Positions 10,701-17,010 of a stretch of DNA of 22,089 bases are shown here, one piece after another (the first letter of the stretch is position 1; every line of letters starts with the position of its first letter). Origin of the DNA: a virus. A program made the translations under genes and the position numbers. The notes beneath the pieces were generated by a model that saw only the letters and a list, made by a program, of their open reading frames with translations, made no database searches and was not told the DNA's origin. The DNA is taken from IMG/VR virus record IMGVR_UViG_3300025430_000788, positions 1 to 22,089 of that record, one strand, 5' to 3'.

Positions 10701-11590
10701 CCGACTACTCCACCAGCGACGGTGGGGAGCAGGGCAAGCGCCGCCATGAGAGGGCCGTACTTGTGCTCGACGGTGGCGACGTAGCGGTAGAGGTGCTCGG
10801 GGCTGTCAAACTGGTCAGCGACGGTGTTGATGACTCCCTTGGAGCCTTGGACAAGCGGCGGCAGGGTTGAGACACCGGCAACCGTGGGGCCACCACCGAG
10901 CGCACCCGAGGGAACCTGCGTGGCATCGGTGATGCCGTTGCCCTGTCGAAGCGACTGGCCGATCTTGGCGAGACCCTCGGCGGAGAGCTTGGCGGCTTCG
11001 CTTCCTCCGGCGACAACCGGCATGATGGGCGGTGCGCTGACGTTGCCGCCTGGCACCGGGGCAAGTGGAATGTTTTGCCCACTGGTGTAGGGCGCTGCTG
11101 CCTGCCCGCCAATGCGCCCGATAGGTTCAAGGATGTTGCCGTTGATCCACGACCCGACATCTCCAAAGGCATTACCGACATGACCCCAGAATGAGGTGTG
11201 CGGGTAGAGCACGTCCATCATGTGCTTGTAGTCCTGCACACCGAGAGGCTGCATGGACTTCACGGCGTTGTGTGCCTTGGCGATGGCCTCGGCGTATTGC
11301 GGCGGCATGGGAGCCTGAGCGTTGTAAGCGAGGGCTAGGGCGAGTTGCGGGTTGTGCTGGAGGCTCGGAGCCTGCTGGAAGATGGCACCCAACTTCCGAG
11401 CGATGTCTGCCCGTGAGTTGGTGTAGGCACTCTGCTCAAAGCCCTTGGCGCTCTCGACTCCCTGCGGTGCGCCCGAGAAGCCCATGACTCCCTGAGCGCC
11501 TTGGCTCCCCTGCGGCATCTGAGTCTCTTGGACTGCACCTGCCTGTCCAACAACTCCCTGTGCGCCGATAGCGCCTTGTCCGTTTGCCAT
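4754..11590 (-). CDS. Giant virion-type protein with zinc-metallopeptidase motif, 2278 aa
   Basis: One uninterrupted frame takes almost a third of the window. Visible parts in order: a collagen-like Gly-x-x stretch at residues 4-45; a hydrophobic Gly/Ala-rich segment near 279-306 that could enter a membrane; helical regions; a metallopeptidase-like site HEMFHH with the HExxH at 897-901 in the context DRTLIHEMFHHLSQF, and a candidate third zinc ligand in DEWFAE (Glu1008 or Glu1012); a coiled coil near 1150-1220; and a C-terminal part with segments such as MRLQAPFYFAQNQAWRRLG near 1700. Giant multidomain phage proteins with embedded peptidases are known as polyvalent proteins and are thought to be packaged and ejected with the DNA. 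It starts as TAATG with the previous gene. No RNA polymerase or lysozyme motif was recognised. Virion location is inferred from its place between portal and scaffold. Confidence 0.85.
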   Translation of the reverse strand: MANGQGAIGAQGVVGQAGAVQETQMPQGSQGAQGVMGFSGAPQGVESAKGFEQSAYTNSRADIARKLGAIFQQAPSLQHNPQLALALAYNAQAPMPPQYAEAIAKAHNAVKSMQPLGVQDYKHMMDVLYPHTSFWGHVGNAFGDVGSWINGNILEPIGRIGGQAAAPYTSGQNIPLAPVPGGNVSAPPIMPVVAGGSEAAKLSAEGLAKIGQSLRQGNGITDATQVPSGALGGGPTVAGVSTLPPLVQGSKGVINTVADQFDSPEHLYRYVATVEHKYGPLMAALALLPTVAGGVVGGLATGGAGSEEGALAAEEAATGLFGSGLAGAESDMTAAQAAARTAALRTQRILDPLAKVAGAPFRAVTAVANSPVTLGATAGFEGAGQVLFRQAYMDSRNGTTWAKQYPMLSPTLGQDLAGRGTVLSGAIDALASFVVPDAIGAAGRVVGKARSLEGVGGLVGGAYRPSTEELSKAQQWFGVAYEKAAKGRYFSGTSMEKVDDAYNSLPSARNAINVIAQMGSASDIISLDKRLAPIADDLAKAKVVNADGSVNMERSVENVKDIFRAAAHANELLTSSQLPLISNKLLYVMEEAAKTKINFDHIASQMPMYTDLANMTVENHYVTLGDKNSLGFIRDALRLTVGDKEAKMVVDTLAATSDPYVWRQAIKKSIASMMQSSIVKAVYAVESDPALRKFLLGKYDGVIKENLDLLLNYGGPGDYGKYGTAVLETGGTIDLSRVVAKAKEVVASAAGGNVPSEPAMMESWVKAITEHEQAIADAEAKTAAKTQRQLQNKAAELDRRVARNKEARANQTLSGYEQITGRLNRALANGSITAEEKLAIEGFIQAIGPDLFDNVRLSILAASESGASGQYSWADQLITLFAGALRDPEGLDRTLIHEMFHHLSQFVPEEHLTGLNRELESARIAFVRQNGVQRMVEWGKNNGYLKATYEETVRAGRKLDETETKFARLQKLVEEHTGSAHIPIEQVPWSRLPSVQEFDNYRLKNIDEWFAEGMYDRWAGKIKSRNPLMELGYKILRSIFAGINRISGRATSEAIFQGFMQKGFDDKQAIGSLGQRLFHGASVEQSARIPFDLPAGDPLAGANHDVSDVEHTNPVNGDGQTLASAIFPEENARLYIPSYNELDNLQRRMIQTLVKNVGDIRTNIAANIASQEEKVADLEKAIAAATDDAQRTKLQKQLVKEQGRLELVNEAGFIADARGITNVPRALWNSLSINGMGVYNWMDKWLNTFLFKPFALATGGWATRVSMSEDVLNIIRQGPLNFAAAELASRAAKHEAIVAGLDKTLTRATAEGIASIAGKVLQKVNLIEPGQKLFKTEREMGNFVAAIHGIFAGTEASLLKAIGKEKFLESAIHLVYLNDGHIVSPLLNASHGASGNYFVIDNPTAADINAATYKYPGVTNEPSTQKVRLQRIFRDYEPGQAGYKAFYLRRAQYYANSSTAKPIVEAYANAYKEARDAGMAHQDAMLTAQIVGHQKALEVFDAIPASTKKMMLRTTAPLAPDHPLSAAGMETDALGNPVNYSDLKKKELARMDWATAATKSIEGVFRGPSGAFHDKLMFDMAGIKDSVSKATGALPGNVTDFGKAYMDGQDLRHFNSIPGPDMDQPMGGLGKLDPSKITGKIHDKFLAPIVNNLSRNPMYIIEFTKERELLNAKVLAGDLSSEQADVLAQSRASYKAIRYVHNPKDKLKLENMMRLQAPFYFAQNQAWRRLGRVAFENPGAFEQYVKAMWLAQEAEYKYDQKTGTIGVPIPGSAWFMEKFIGVKMPIELSPNSLRTVLPWAGESGVAPGVDTLLGSLVPKGTPMIGVAANFYLEHAAGDMPALDNFLGRYVVGPQGLGQPLITQIIPNSIIGNVIKGAIGWAVAEESAQRGATLLNQGFFGRMGASYITTFNEVLQAEMDNVQKKYWNESAKVPPPAGWLETHGTEQDWRITYMLTQSAAALDPRGNPEAYANLISSTNSKTMFLWMMKTAISGTSPMSALVGRANLKMNSEFYTLVNQSGDITKAATQFLKKYPWATAETVFTSKSVTGTSYPETAPMGQWMLHNAEMVKSKYANIAPYLFPMGQYTKGAQPYDAMAHFLQNSFGVRQQDTPAGFVKSYEDAMFNYYLYNVLQPWGAKLEKDGYTKTSVQNWLNPYRSNPSDATTWGLLQSFGYKYAPAAYADYTAGAAKANRADAMVNLQSAWSDPSLTKRYPILAQMREQLQPALDWYNASRKNGATEAQIAPEWNKGMDALAKQYPDLSTVIEGLFRPMAPNFTY

Positions 11591-12000
11591 TAAAACCCGA
11601 GGTGTTGTGCGTAGTTAGCCAACTGTTGCAACTCAGCACCAGCGAAGGGGCTGGCTGCAAGGTGCTGCAAGATCGCAGATACATTCTGGCCGGGGCCGGG
11701 GGTCATCACTTCTGGGCCTGCACCGGGGCCGACTGGAAGGCCGTGAGTAATCGGCTCTTGCGGGCGGTCAGTTTCGTGGAGGAACTTCAAGTCTCCCGGC
11801 TGGGTAGCAGGGGTGGCACGAGGGGCAGTCATCTGCATTGGAGCCTGAGCTGCCATCTGCGCCGTGGTGCGGTCGCCGGAAGCCATGGGAACAACCTGCA
11901 TTGCCTGTGCCTGCCCAGCCTGCTTTCCGTAGTCCTGTCCAGGGACAGTGACCTTGGGGACGTTCAGGTCAGTACGGTTCGGCTTGGCCTTACGCGGCAC
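11590..12000 (-). CDS. Gln/Met/Pro-rich small protein, 136 aa
   Basis: The protein has a basic N-terminus (MPRKAKPNRTDLNVPKVTVP), a low-complexity middle of Ala, Gln, Met and Pro, and a helical C-terminal segment around NVSAILQHLAASPFAGAELQ. It starts with GTG at 12000, five bases after a clear GGAGG site, and overlaps the portal stop by 11 bases; its stop is fused to the giant gene's start. It could be a minor head or assembly factor translated with portal and giant protein. The family is not recognised. Confidence 0.7.
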   Translation of the reverse strand: MPRKAKPNRTDLNVPKVTVPGQDYGKQAGQAQAMQVVPMASGDRTTAQMAAQAPMQMTAPRATPATQPGDLKFLHETDRPQEPITHGLPVGPGAGPEVMTPGPGQNVSAILQHLAASPFAGAELQQLANYAQHLGF

Positions 12001-13864
12001 TTGCGCCTCCGCCTAGTGCGCCGAGCAGGGACTTCAAGTCCATGGCTCCTTGGGGAGGTGGGGCGATAGAAGGTTGGCCTTCTGGCTTTTGGTCAGACGG
12101 TGTAGCAGGGGGAGTCTGGTTGATACCCGCCATCTGCGAGGGGTCTGCCATGCCTTGCGGAGCGCCACCTCCGGGCTGTTGAGCAGCCTGTTGTTGCGAC
12201 TGCTGTTGAGCCGCTTGTTCTTTCTGCGCTTCCTCATGGGCTGCGGTAATCGCATCGGCAAGACTCATTTCTGGGTCGGTCAACTTGGTTGCAATCTTAG
12301 CGACGAGAACTGGGTCCATCTGGCCTTGGGTGAGTTGCTGTTCCACTCCGGCAAGCAGAGCCTTCTCCAGACCGTCCATGATGATGCGGTGCTTTTCACG
12401 AGCCGGATCGTCAATGGTGGGGTCAAGTTCCATGCCGGTCTCGGTAGACATGATGCCAATTCCGATTTTCTGACCAATAGCAACTGCGAGGCCGTTGGCA
12501 TCGGTGCCGGGCAGAGGGTAGGTGACTTTGGCAAAGTCGGTGACAAAGGTTTCGTCGGGGATGTAGTCCTCTCGGAGAACCTTGCCATCTCCCGGCAACA
12601 CGAACATGGAAGCCTTCTTGCCGTAGTACGCCTTCTGTACGGCCACCATGCGGCGGATTTCTGCCTCGCTGGAGATCTCAAAGATTTCTTGGTACTCCTG
12701 AATGGGCATGTCCACCGTGTTGCCGAGCACCATCTCGCCTCGACGGGCTGTACGGACATTTGACGGTGACTCGCCACCGAACTCGGCAGGGATACCTGCA
12801 CTCAGGCGTTGCGCTCGCTCCAGTTGGTCAAGGAGTTGCATCCCCATTTGACCGACTTGGGGGAGCATCTGTTGTGCCCGGCCATCCTTGATGATGCCGA
12901 CCTGCCCTTGCTTGCCATCGGCGTACTGAAGGATTTGAGGGCTGCGGGCGGCGTTGTTGCCCTCAACCCAGACCTCGGGGAACACGCCACGGAAGATGGC
13001 GATGGTGTTGAGTGCGTCCAACTTTGCTGCTCGGAGGTGCATCCCAAGGGTACCGTCAAACTGCCCCGCTAGACGATCCAGCGTTACGCGGCCGGGAAAG
13101 ACCACGGGCGAGATGCCAGCCCGGTTCGGGATGCGCTCGAGGAGGGCGGTGACGGAGGTGCCGTGGCTTGGCTCGTAGCGAGTGCCGGGGTTCCTCTGGC
13201 TGCCGACGCAGATGATGACGGTTTCCTCATCGTCAACGTATTCCAAGATGTCAAAGAGGCTGGTGTCGTTGAACTTCTCGCCCTTGTAGATCAGTCCGGC
13301 TTGGGCGGGGTAGTTCTGCTTCAGCCACAGGAGAGGCTTCTGGTCGTGGAAGATGCAGTTCTGCGGCTCCATAGAGTCAGCGTCAAGGAGCGCCGAGGGG
13401 TAGGCAGACAGGGGGTTGCGGACTCGGAGAAACGGGATCTTCCTCGGGTCATCGCCGTTGGGGGAAACAGGGGTGATGGTGACGGGTGAGCAGCCGTAGG
13501 CGATGAGGAACCTTGCCCTCCGGCGCATCTTGATCTTCCACTGGTTCATTTCCCAGATGCCCTTGATGGCGAGCCGGGAGTCGTGAGCCTTCTGATCCCA
13601 TGCCTTGAAGCCCGGGCGCAGGGAAGGGAAAGACACATCAGGGGTCACGGAGGCAACTCGCATCGCCATCTGCTCGACACCCATGGAGAGCAGGTTTGCT
13701 ACCGCAGGCTTCTCAACATCGTCAAGCTCGGGCAGCGGGACTACGACTTCGCCGTTGTAGTGGCGACGCACCTCGTCGGCCTTGTTCCACCACTGTCCAC
13801 GAGAGACCTTCCTCTCCTGGAACATCTGCATGATTTCCTCGGGCGACTTCACTTCGTCACCCAT
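11990..13864 (-). CDS. Portal protein
   Basis: This product of about 624 residues fits a phage portal, the dodecameric ring at the head vertex through which DNA enters and leaves. Supporting evidence is its length, its place directly after the large terminase, an N-terminal part with WWNKADEVRRHYNGEVVVPL, the long helical middle with QLLDQLERAQRLSAGIPAEF, and a C-terminal tail of about 90 residues rich in Gln, Ala, Pro and Gly. I start at the ATG at 13864, overlapping the terminase end by 16 bases; a GTG at 13876 would add four residues. Neither has a clear ribosome binding site, so coupling to terminase translation is likely. Identification is from context and general pattern, not one decisive motif. 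Confidence 0.8.
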   Translation of the reverse strand: MGDEVKSPEEIMQMFQERKVSRGQWWNKADEVRRHYNGEVVVPLPELDDVEKPAVANLLSMGVEQMAMRVASVTPDVSFPSLRPGFKAWDQKAHDSRLAIKGIWEMNQWKIKMRRRARFLIAYGCSPVTITPVSPNGDDPRKIPFLRVRNPLSAYPSALLDADSMEPQNCIFHDQKPLLWLKQNYPAQAGLIYKGEKFNDTSLFDILEYVDDEETVIICVGSQRNPGTRYEPSHGTSVTALLERIPNRAGISPVVFPGRVTLDRLAGQFDGTLGMHLRAAKLDALNTIAIFRGVFPEVWVEGNNAARSPQILQYADGKQGQVGIIKDGRAQQMLPQVGQMGMQLLDQLERAQRLSAGIPAEFGGESPSNVRTARRGEMVLGNTVDMPIQEYQEIFEISSEAEIRRMVAVQKAYYGKKASMFVLPGDGKVLREDYIPDETFVTDFAKVTYPLPGTDANGLAVAIGQKIGIGIMSTETGMELDPTIDDPAREKHRIIMDGLEKALLAGVEQQLTQGQMDPVLVAKIATKLTDPEMSLADAITAAHEEAQKEQAAQQQSQQQAAQQPGGGAPQGMADPSQMAGINQTPPATPSDQKPEGQPSIAPPPQGAMDLKSLLGALGGGASAA

Positions 13865-15747
13865 GATGGTCGCCACACAGGGGCAGCGTTATACGCTCCC
13901 TTGGGTGTGACATCTGGAAGGTTCCACTCAAAGAACCATTGGGCCATCACGCAGTCATCCGTTCGTCCATGGGGGTACTTCGTCACCTCGTCAATCAGCG
14001 GCATGATACGCTGCTTGGATTGCATGGAGGCAGGTAGTCTAATTCTACCGTATCTGTAGTGCGGAGCGAGTGTTTGCACTCCGAACTCCTCGTCGGTCTT
14101 GTTGCGGCCTGTGGTGTGGGGGATGATGTCCACGCCGTTCTTGGCTTGCCAGCGGCGCACATGGTCGTATTGGAGGAGGAATTTTGCTGCGGCGTTTACC
14201 TCGACAATCCATGTTTGGATTTCTAGCCCTGCCCTGCGGGACTGTTCCTGCCAGTCGGCCATAAGACCTGTCCACTCTCCGGTGTCCTGCTTGAAGTCAA
14301 GGAAGTCGGGAGCGTCCATCTTGCCTCGGTGGAACCCGATCAGATACCGGAACTCTGATACCGGGTCATAAGCCCAGCATTGTACTGACCAGTACATCGT
14401 GGGGCTGGGGTCGCATGAAGCCATGATGATGAGGCCATCGCTGGAGACTCCTGGTGGCAGTTCCCAGAGGTCACGTTGGCGGTCAAGGCAACCGGGGAAG
14501 CGTTCGGAGCCGTAGATCCACTCTCCCTGCACGAGGACGTTGGCAGGGTCTACATCTTCCTGCTGGTACACCGTTCGGAAGTTGTTGATGGGGTTTGCTT
14601 CCAGCGCCTTGATCTTCTTCCACGGCAAGCGCCGGGGGTCAAGGAGGCACCCTTCTGGGTAGGGTCGAGCGTTGTTCAGGTGGTGGTCGGGGCTTTTCTC
14701 GCCTTCACACCTGTCCTCGTAGTGCGCTCGGAAGATGATGTGCTTGTACTTCCGGTCGCCTCGGTCAGTCACGACCTCCTCGCCTCGGTCGTTGTACTTG
14801 ACCTCCTCCTCGTCAAACTCACCCGACTTCAGATCAAGGGCGTAGCGGTAGAGGTCATCGGGGGCGAGCCTCTGGCCTTGGAGCAGGAGAACGCCGGAGG
14901 GTTCCAGACGGGTCTCAGCAATCTGTGACCAGTGAGCTTGTTGCTTCTCTCGGGCTTCCACCGTTGCGACGGACTTGGGGGTCACGAGGTCGTCCCATAC
15001 GACGAAGGTGAAACGTTGTCCAAGGAAGCCGGAGTCCTCACCGTAGGCAGACCACGTTGGTTCCTTTTCCGTGATAGCACCGATATCATCGTGTTGCATC
15101 ACGATCAGGGCATCTCGGTTCCAGACTTCTCGGTCAAGTGGCTGGAAGCGCCCGAAGTCCAGCGCCACGGTGCTCTCGGCATCTACGGCTCGACCTCTGC
15201 GGACATCTTGCAGGGGAGCCTGTTCCGGCATGGTTCGCATCAGGGTTCTCTTGATGCGGTTGACGTGGGTCTGTGCTGCTCGCTGGTTGGCGGAGCCGAT
15301 GAGTCCTCGGAGGCTGCGGTCTCGACAAGTCAGCCAGATGGGAATGTCGTGGGTGAACACCGTGGTCTTACCCGAACCAGGAGGGGCGTTGATGACGAAG
15401 TATTCCTCGTCGGGAGTGTCAAGTGCTGCGGCGATCCGTTCGGCGGCTTCTGCCTGCCACGGAGTAGCGACCCGCCCGAAGTACCTTCTCTGAAAATAAG
15501 TAAAGTCCTCTAGTGCGCGGGCCGCTTCCGGGCGCAACTCAGCAAAGGGAATGGGGCCGGGAAGTTCCTCAATCCGCTTTGCCTCGGTGCGCTCCTTACC
15601 AACGGTGCTTGTCGGGACACCCTTGGTTTGGTTCATCCACCGCTGGACGGTGGAGAGACTGACTCCGGCTTTCTTGGCGGTCTCTCGGTAGGAGAAGCCT
15701 TCAGAGAGAAGCCGAATGACCATCCGCTTCTGTGCGGGAGTGGTCAT
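13849..15747 (-). CDS. terL: Terminase large subunit with N-terminal helix-turn-helix
   Basis: The 632-residue protein is the DNA-packaging motor and headful or cos nuclease. The ATPase domain shows Walker A NAPPGSGKTT (Lys127) and Walker B FVVWDDL (about 248-254), followed by the LLLQGQRLAPDDLYRYAL coupling region near 287-304. The nuclease domain shows Asp446 in ASCDPSP, Glu516 in WIVEVNAAAKF and Asp597-Asp598 in GRTDDCV, the expected acidic triad. Residues 8-38 (MVIRLLSEGFSYRETAKKAG then VSLSTVQRWM) form a helix-turn-helix not usual at the start of TerL. Such a domain normally belongs to the small subunit, which is not otherwise seen here. The ATG overlaps the previous stop as ATGA. Confidence 0.93.
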   Translation of the reverse strand: MTTPAQKRMVIRLLSEGFSYRETAKKAGVSLSTVQRWMNQTKGVPTSTVGKERTEAKRIEELPGPIPFAELRPEAARALEDFTYFQRRYFGRVATPWQAEAAERIAAALDTPDEEYFVINAPPGSGKTTVFTHDIPIWLTCRDRSLRGLIGSANQRAAQTHVNRIKRTLMRTMPEQAPLQDVRRGRAVDAESTVALDFGRFQPLDREVWNRDALIVMQHDDIGAITEKEPTWSAYGEDSGFLGQRFTFVVWDDLVTPKSVATVEAREKQQAHWSQIAETRLEPSGVLLLQGQRLAPDDLYRYALDLKSGEFDEEEVKYNDRGEEVVTDRGDRKYKHIIFRAHYEDRCEGEKSPDHHLNNARPYPEGCLLDPRRLPWKKIKALEANPINNFRTVYQQEDVDPANVLVQGEWIYGSERFPGCLDRQRDLWELPPGVSSDGLIIMASCDPSPTMYWSVQCWAYDPVSEFRYLIGFHRGKMDAPDFLDFKQDTGEWTGLMADWQEQSRRAGLEIQTWIVEVNAAAKFLLQYDHVRRWQAKNGVDIIPHTTGRNKTDEEFGVQTLAPHYRYGRIRLPASMQSKQRIMPLIDEVTKYPHGRTDDCVMAQWFFEWNLPDVTPKGAYNAAPVWRPSWVTK

Positions 15748-16022
15748 GCTGCTGGGGTGCTACCGCCTGCGACTGGTGCAACTGGGGCAGCGGCGACAGT
15801 GGCAGAGGCTTGGACTCGCGGCAACACGAGCAAGCGTGATGCCCACGGATACCGCTTCTCTAACCCAGCGGCCAGCGCGTAGTAAAGATAAGCAGCTGCG
15901 GGCGAGATAACGGCCAACAGTTGTGGGTTCAGGTGCTTCACTACCGTCGAGGACAAACCAGTCGCCGCACCAACAAGCGCAGGGGCAATGAGGCGGATGA
16001 GGCTGTTGCGGTACTGGGTCAC
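15744..16022 (-). CDS. Small membrane protein, possibly a holin, 92 aa
   Basis: I place the start at a GTG at 16022 whose G is the last base of the upstream TAG; an AAGGAG site lies five bases before it, so the longer frame from 16091 is unlikely. The protein has two hydrophobic stretches, about residues 8-28 (LIRLIAPALVGAATGLSSTV) and 36-55 (LLAVISPAAAYLYYALAAGL), then a basic KRYPWASR segment and an Ala/Val/Pro tail. Two helices in a short protein with a charged end fit a holin, which permeabilises the inner membrane at lysis. No endolysin is nearby, so another membrane role is possible. Confidence 0.65.
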   Translation of the reverse strand: MTQYRNSLIRLIAPALVGAATGLSSTVVKHLNPQLLAVISPAAAYLYYALAAGLEKRYPWASRLLVLPRVQASATVAAAPVAPVAGGSTPAA

Positions 16023-16234
16023 TAGTGCTCCTTGGGGTTTCCATCGCCGTAAACCTCGTTCCATGTTTGCGGCGCGTAGATGTGCCGCCACAACGAGTCT
16101 GGGCCAACGATAACACAGTGACCATCGTTGACGGTGAACCCGACATCTGGGTGGCTGATCTCATCGCCGTTGGCGAGGACAACTACGACCTCGGGGTAGT
16201 GGAACCGGACTTTGCGGGGGCTATCGGTTGGCAT
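16022..16234 (-). CDS. Hypothetical protein, 70 aa
   Basis: The protein starts MPTDSPRKVRFHYPEVVVVL and is probably a small beta-rich domain (VVVVLANGDEISHPDVGFTV), with no cysteine cluster or membrane segment. It overlaps the upstream 110-residue gene by 14 bases and contributes the ribosome binding site of the following membrane-protein gene. The family is not recognised. Confidence 0.65.
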   Translation of the reverse strand: MPTDSPRKVRFHYPEVVVVLANGDEISHPDVGFTVNDGHCVIVGPDSLWRHIYAPQTWNEVYGDGNPKEH

Positions 16235-16553
16235 TCATTTTCACTTTCAGCTCGTTGATTTGTTGGACAAGGTACTCGGGCATTGGGGTTGGGTTGCCAT
16301 CCCATGTGTCTGGCTCGAGATCGGGGAAGGCGTAGTAGGTGCCGTGGTATTCCGGCAGACCGGCGAAGCGGTGCTCCTCGGAAAGCACCCACCGCTTCCA
16401 GAGGTCAAACCAGTCCTGCGCTTGCGTTTGCTGGCTGTGGTGGAACTCCCTGAACCGAACGGTTGAGGCGCTGAGGTTGATGGTCAGGCCCTGCTCCTGC
16501 CCCCAGTCGAACATCGTTTTGGTAAGGCGGTAGTTGAGGTCGAGAAACGTCAT
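16221..16553 (-). CDS. Hypothetical protein, 110 aa
   Basis: This Trp- and Gln-rich soluble protein begins MTFLDLNYRLTKTMFDWGQE and ends in a helical QQINELKVKMNANR. A GGAG lies six bases before the ATG, a good start signal. Its first 149 bases are also covered by the C-terminal end of the helicase-loader frame. The dense aromatic and charged composition looks like a real folded protein, whereas the overlapping tail of the loader is Pro/Gln/Gly-rich and looks accidental. No family is recognised. Confidence 0.65.
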   Translation of the reverse strand: MTFLDLNYRLTKTMFDWGQEQGLTINLSASTVRFREFHHSQQTQAQDWFDLWKRWVLSEEHRFAGLPEYHGTYYAFPDLEPDTWDGNPTPMPEYLVQQINELKVKMNANR

Positions 16554-17010
16554 TGGCTGCTCCGATTTCTAACTTGGGGGACAGGATTACCTGCTGGTTG
16601 GTTTGCTTCTCAATCTCAGCATACACCTTCAGGAACTGTGCTCGTGTCACGCTGAGGTTGTCTGAGAACCGGATCTCTTGCAGGCCGAACTGCCGGACTG
16701 CCTTGGAGATGCTGGGGTGGCTCCAGGAGTTGTAGGAGCCGTTCTGGATGGCGGCCATGATCTCCGCCCATGCCTGCCCGCTGGTGGGGGCGAGGTAGCC
16801 GCAGATGGACGCTGCTTTCTGGCGCAGGTCAGCAATCGTGGGAGGCCACTTCTCGACCATCGCCCACTCCCTCGCTGCTTGGCGCAGGACTGCGATGTCC
16901 AAATCCCCAAGCAGGTCGTAGTAGACCACCGGCAACTCCTCGGTGATCTCCCACCGAGGGTAAGCGGCGGAAAGGACTGCGAGCACTTGGGCAAGCTCTT
17001 TCTTGGTCAT
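16405..17010 (-). CDS. Helicase loader, G39P-like
   Basis: Residues 1-73 (MTKKELAQVLAVLSAAYPRW, then a YYDLLGDLDIAVLRQAAREW block and WPPTIADLRQKAA) match the pattern of the SPP1 G39P family of helicase loader/inhibitor proteins: a helical domain with sequence AYPxxxxTEE, LLGDL and PPTIADLR. In SPP1, G39P brings the replicative helicase to the initiator at the origin. The gene follows the initiator directly (ATGA junction), as expected for a paired replication module; no helicase gene is in the window. The ATG at 17010 is chosen over upstream in-frame starts for that junction. The last 50 residues run over the next gene and are low complexity. Confidence 0.8.
   Translation of the reverse strand: MTKKELAQVLAVLSAAYPRWEITEELPVVYYDLLGDLDIAVLRQAAREWAMVEKWPPTIADLRQKAASICGYLAPTSGQAWAEIMAAIQNGSYNSWSHPSISKAVRQFGLQEIRFSDNLSVTRAQFLKVYAEIEKQTNQQVILSPKLEIGAANDVSRPQLPPYQNDVRLGAGAGPDHQPQRLNRSVQGVPPQPANASAGLV

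Noticed and set aside
4754-11590. Giant protein as an N4-type virion RNA polymerase
   Set aside because: The N4-like capsid gene suggested it, but no T7-type polymerase motif could be found, the length is shorter than the N4 enzyme, and a peptidase motif is present instead.
12050-12763. 237-codon plus-strand frame opposite the portal gene
   Set aside because: Antisense to the portal; Leu/Arg/Cys-rich sequence without domain character, no promoter or start signal.
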